Made by a program: the position numbers and the translations under genes. Source: Streptomyces rimosus subsp. rimosus (GTDB taxonomy: Bacteria; Actinomycetota; Actinomycetes; Streptomycetales; Streptomycetaceae). From it: a stretch of DNA of 64,000 nucleotides. The notes beneath the pieces are model-generated. The model made no database searches. It was not told where the DNA came from and worked only from the letters and a program-made list of their open reading frames with translations. This document shows positions 63,201 through 64,000 of the stretch, piece by piece (the stretch's first letter is position 1; every line of letters starts with the position of its first letter). The DNA lies in assembly GCF_000720725.1 (NCBI RefSeq), contig NZ_JOCQ01000042.1, positions 1 through 64,000 on the forward strand, in the 5' to 3' direction.

Positions 63201-64000
63201 CGCGCTGCGCCAGGCGTTCGGCCTGGACGGGCCCGGCACCTGCGCGCTGGCCTCGGTGAAGAGCCAGATCGGGCACCTGGGCGCCGCCGCGGGCGTGGTC
63301 GGACTGGTACGGGCCGCCCTCGCGGTCCACCACGGCGTCATCCCGCCCAACGTCGACTTCCACCGCCTCAACCCGCAGATCGGCGCCGATGCCGCGCCGT
63401 TCACCATCCCGACCGAGGCGCGGCCGTGGCCCGCCGGGCGGCCCCGGGTGGCGGCGGTGAGCAGCTTCGGCATCGGCGGCACCAACGCCCACGTCGTCCT
63501 GGAGGCGGGCGAGCAGGCGGAGTCCGTGTCCGATGTACCCTGCCTGCCACTGTCCGGCAGCAGCGAGGCGGGCCTGCGCGCGGATGCCGCCCGCATCGCC
63601 GATTACCTCCGGGCCCGGCCCGAGGCGTACGGCCAGGTGCTGCGCCATCTCCAGGCGGGCCGCCCGGCCCACCGGCTGCGGGCCGCGGGAGTCTGCGCCG
63701 ACGCGGCGAGCGCGGTGGCGTGGCTGCGTACGGTCGCCGACGCCGACCTGGTGCCGGTCGACACGGACGGCACCGAGGGGGTGCTGTCGGCTGCGGGCCG
63801 CTCCCCCGAGGAACTGGCCGACGCCTGGCTGACCGGACGGACGGTCCGCTGGCCCGATGGTCCGGCTCAGGCCCCGTGGGACTTCCCGCCCCCGGCCTTC
63901 GAGCTGGCGACGTACGACTTCCAGCGCGCCACGCCGGATACGGACGTCCCCGCGAACCAGGCCACCACAGAGGCGCTTCCCCAGCGGCTGCCGGAGGCGG
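57259..64000 (+). CDS. Hybrid NRPS-PKS: A-PCP-C-A(Pro-type)-PCP-KS... (3' end outside window)
   Basis: Open reading frame to the right edge, at least 2247 aa. Order: loading A domain about 20-510 (FYTSGTTGRPKG, QVKVRGFRIEP), PCP (NGGDSLKAL, Ser near 553), condensation domain about 613-1060 (LHHIAVDGWS), second A domain about 1075-1570 (FTSGSTGTPKG; pocket read as D-V-Q-F-I-A-H-V-V, the known proline code), PCP (AGATSLDL near 1615) and ketosynthase about 1678-2085 with Cys in AACASSL, His in VEAHGTGT and His in KSQIGHLGAA. A post-KS linker follows; AT, reductive and carrier domains must lie beyond 64000. The first A domain has no C domain before it, so it starts the chain; its pocket (D-A-F then hydrophobic) I cannot decode. 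ATG 57259 has AGGAG 5 bases upstream; ATG 57256 overlaps the previous stop. Confidence 0.92.
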   Translation, partial: MEPESTFPASPCLAGSVLAQARRTPAALAVVDGGRRLDYAELDTTSAAVARALHRHGVRPGQAVAVCLPRSWQLVCAMLGILRLGAVVVPLDRLSPPERRRHILTDSASGTVLHGGTAPDGLPDGVRALPVAGLLATGPADGDAPLPLPATPPASFIFYTSGTTGRPKGVEVRDAGILRLARPGWISLDPGARYACLANPAFDALSFEVWVPLLTGGRCVIFGDEEVQTPHLLTEALRRARIDTLFITTALFNAVADKVPDGFSGVGRVLIGGEQLNAPLLRRWYRDNPTSPTQLHNIYGPTEATTFALCHPVPRDFDGDVVPIGRTLPGTGALVVADDGARTAEPGEIAELYLAGEALAAGYRNLPDETARRFVRLPWHDGGERRFYRTGDLVRRGADGLISYVGRADRQVKVRGFRIEPGELERQIEAHPAVRQAYVRTRRDAHGVNELLAYLVLGDELSFDAFDRHLADGLPAYMRPHHVYLVEELPLNANGKVDATALSRRDDRPWQRPGTAEDAAATPWQREVLELAGEVLDVPGLRLGDRWIANGGDSLKALRLRFEVRRRWGCELAQAAVFQGDFAQLAAAVAEARDGAASPYPEPSAPSGARSAPATSEQQRLWLLQQRDPRSCAYNVPMAFRLDGAVDTAALREALRRLVARHFALRTAFEATPEGLRQVVGEAYDPWVAPESLTVPDASGAGVSGAGASDAPTAEQPDWHPAAHRLFATPFDLALPRLLQATFLPRPGGGVLLLHLHHIAVDGWSLNVLFRELSADYAAVLSGTEAAEPAVAPTPLDYAGWQDEWFATDAYQAQRAGLGSYLSASEEVAAPLEPVRSRPRTNGRLLRDSLDPGRRAALDRLCAELGLTRFQLLLGVFAWSLYGVTGRSRPRIAGPVANRPVQAFEDSVGMFANTVLLPPALVPREQLRAQLLRQGAAVQEVLDRQDVALADVLADQEHRTDGSPFDFLFVLENTDFGTLALPGCASRPEWPVPAEAKCPLTLSVVEHDAGFDCLWEYAAEHFDAAEVEAMAALFRRGLDQLADGGTATLAELVGPYRDGLPEPGRGAATPPAFTTVAEGFARQARLTPGAPALVADGRTLTYAELGAHAAALADEIRAAYPLPPEDDDRPHCVALHFEPSAEHVVALLALARLNLTIVPLDPSYPPKLLRQILDQVRPLCVLVPPDGTAAIDAIAPADLPRHPVALPDTAPDGHPYDEFAHDGRRPLYTLFTSGSTGTPKGVQVPDRTLCNLLHWQADAGGLAGGAVTQQFSMLSFDVSFQEIFGTLCGGGRLHLVRPTWRQDAPALLEQLETAGAERIFMPYVALHLLAEHGVRLGRFPSRLREVITAGEQLLCTAAIRRWFAGLPGARLFNHYGPTETHVVSSLCLEGDPEQWPERPAIGRPVANAWLRVVDEADAPVPPGCPGRLLIGGPMAAPCYLGDPALNAARFVELPGPGTFYRSGDLARFDRDGLLHYLGRDDQQVKLSGHRLELGQVEAALLQHPGVVNAVVVRDGARLAACLECRGESPAPEDLAAHLAPLLPPYVRIDRFRRLASLPLTPSGKLDRRRALTAPGEELRPRTATTAAALSPVEARLTELFEAVVGTPVGPDERFFDAGATSLDLMRFHLRCTAEPDLSFSIPDLFEHVTVRRLARFLDQGLETARQDTTGPGAADEPVAVVGMAVRLPGADDLGAFWEMVRTGARGIEHFDAADGLVGARSQMSGLLDFDPDHFGISRQEARLMDPQQRHLLMSSVQALAHAGITDPAGQRVGMVAGCGENTYYQSVLREADPAYLPDGFQMALHHDKDFLATKVAYHLDLSGPAFTVQAACASSLVAVHVAAGLLRQGDADVMLAGGVLVDTLLTGGYRYRPQHIFSKDGHCRPFSDDASGTIGASGVGVVVLKPLRLARRDGDTVYAVITGSALNNDGSAKLSYSAPSLAGQREVIRTALRRSGRTGADLGYVEAHGTGTTLGDPVEVGALRQAFGLDGPGTCALASVKSQIGHLGAAAGVVGLVRAALAVHHGVIPPNVDFHRLNPQIGADAAPFTIPTEARPWPAGRPRVAAVSSFGIGGTNAHVVLEAGEQAESVSDVPCLPLSGSSEAGLRADAARIADYLRARPEAYGQVLRHLQAGRPAHRLRAAGVCADAASAVAWLRTVADADLVPVDTDGTEGVLSAAGRSPEELADAWLTGRTVRWPDGPAQAPWDFPPPAFELATYDFQRATPDTDVPANQATTEALPQRLPEA

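Noticed and set aside
59920..63672. Very long minus-strand open frame opposite the hybrid NRPS-PKS gene
   Set aside because: Pure high-GC shadow of the coding strand: no domain, biased Arg/Gly/Val/Glu composition, and the plus strand has continuous NRPS/KS motifs.

Overview
The window is high-GC, densely coding actinomycete DNA. A chaplin gene, SARP and NB-ARC/TPR regulators, a SigE-family sigma factor and two nonribosomal peptide loci point to Streptomyces or a very close relative. I see no rRNA, tRNA, CRISPR array, intact transposon or phage gene.

Layout. 1-6.9 kb (+): the 3' part of a large SARP/AfsR-type regulator, a secreted M4 metalloprotease with a propeller-like tail, and a short chaplin. 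7.0-18.1 kb (-): a compact operon-like block. It encodes a membrane protein made of a carrier domain plus a poly-lysine-synthetase (Pls)-type terminal domain, an NRPS (half C, A, PCP, degenerate TE), a TauD/TfdA oxygenase, an SbnB/SbnA pair that should make L-2,3-diaminopropionate (Dap), a GCS2-family ligase and an SDR. A divergent NB-ARC/TPR regulator starts at 18.6 kb. I read this as a Dap-based, membrane-assembled peptide or isopeptide system in which the Pls-like enzyme has been separated from its adenylation domain.

21.7-22.2 kb (+): three very small genes, two for zinc-ribbon microproteins overlapping by ATGA and one for a single-pass membrane peptide. 22.2-26.9 kb: a tetR/MFS efflux pair with a palindromic operator, then a flavin monooxygenase gene broken by a frameshift and split by a DUF1330-GlxA cassette. 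26.9-49.4 kb is mostly housekeeping or accessory chromosome: Gap, AlkD-like, Old Yellow Enzyme, VOC, GlsB, BNR-propeller, Ung, LURP-one-like, BadF-type kinase, CbiX-like, lactonase, FUSC, YeeE sulfur transporter, Lrp/AsnC, HAD and Vgb-like lyase genes. It also holds a GH12 endoglucanase divergent from a sigma/anti-sigma pair, and a LigD polymerase-domain gene divergent from an ATP-dependent DNA ligase gene.

49.5-64.0 kb: a second biosynthetic locus. A glycine-type C-A-PCP NRPS (-) diverges from a C-A-PCP-TE NRPS and a large A-PCP-C-A(Pro-type)-PCP-KS hybrid that runs off the right edge. The building blocks suggested (Gly, a branched aliphatic residue, another residue, Pro, then at least one ketide extension) resemble the detoxin/rimosamide type of depsipeptide. 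The PKS remainder and tailoring genes lie outside the window.

Functional assignments rest on motifs and domain order read by eye. No database search or structure prediction was run.
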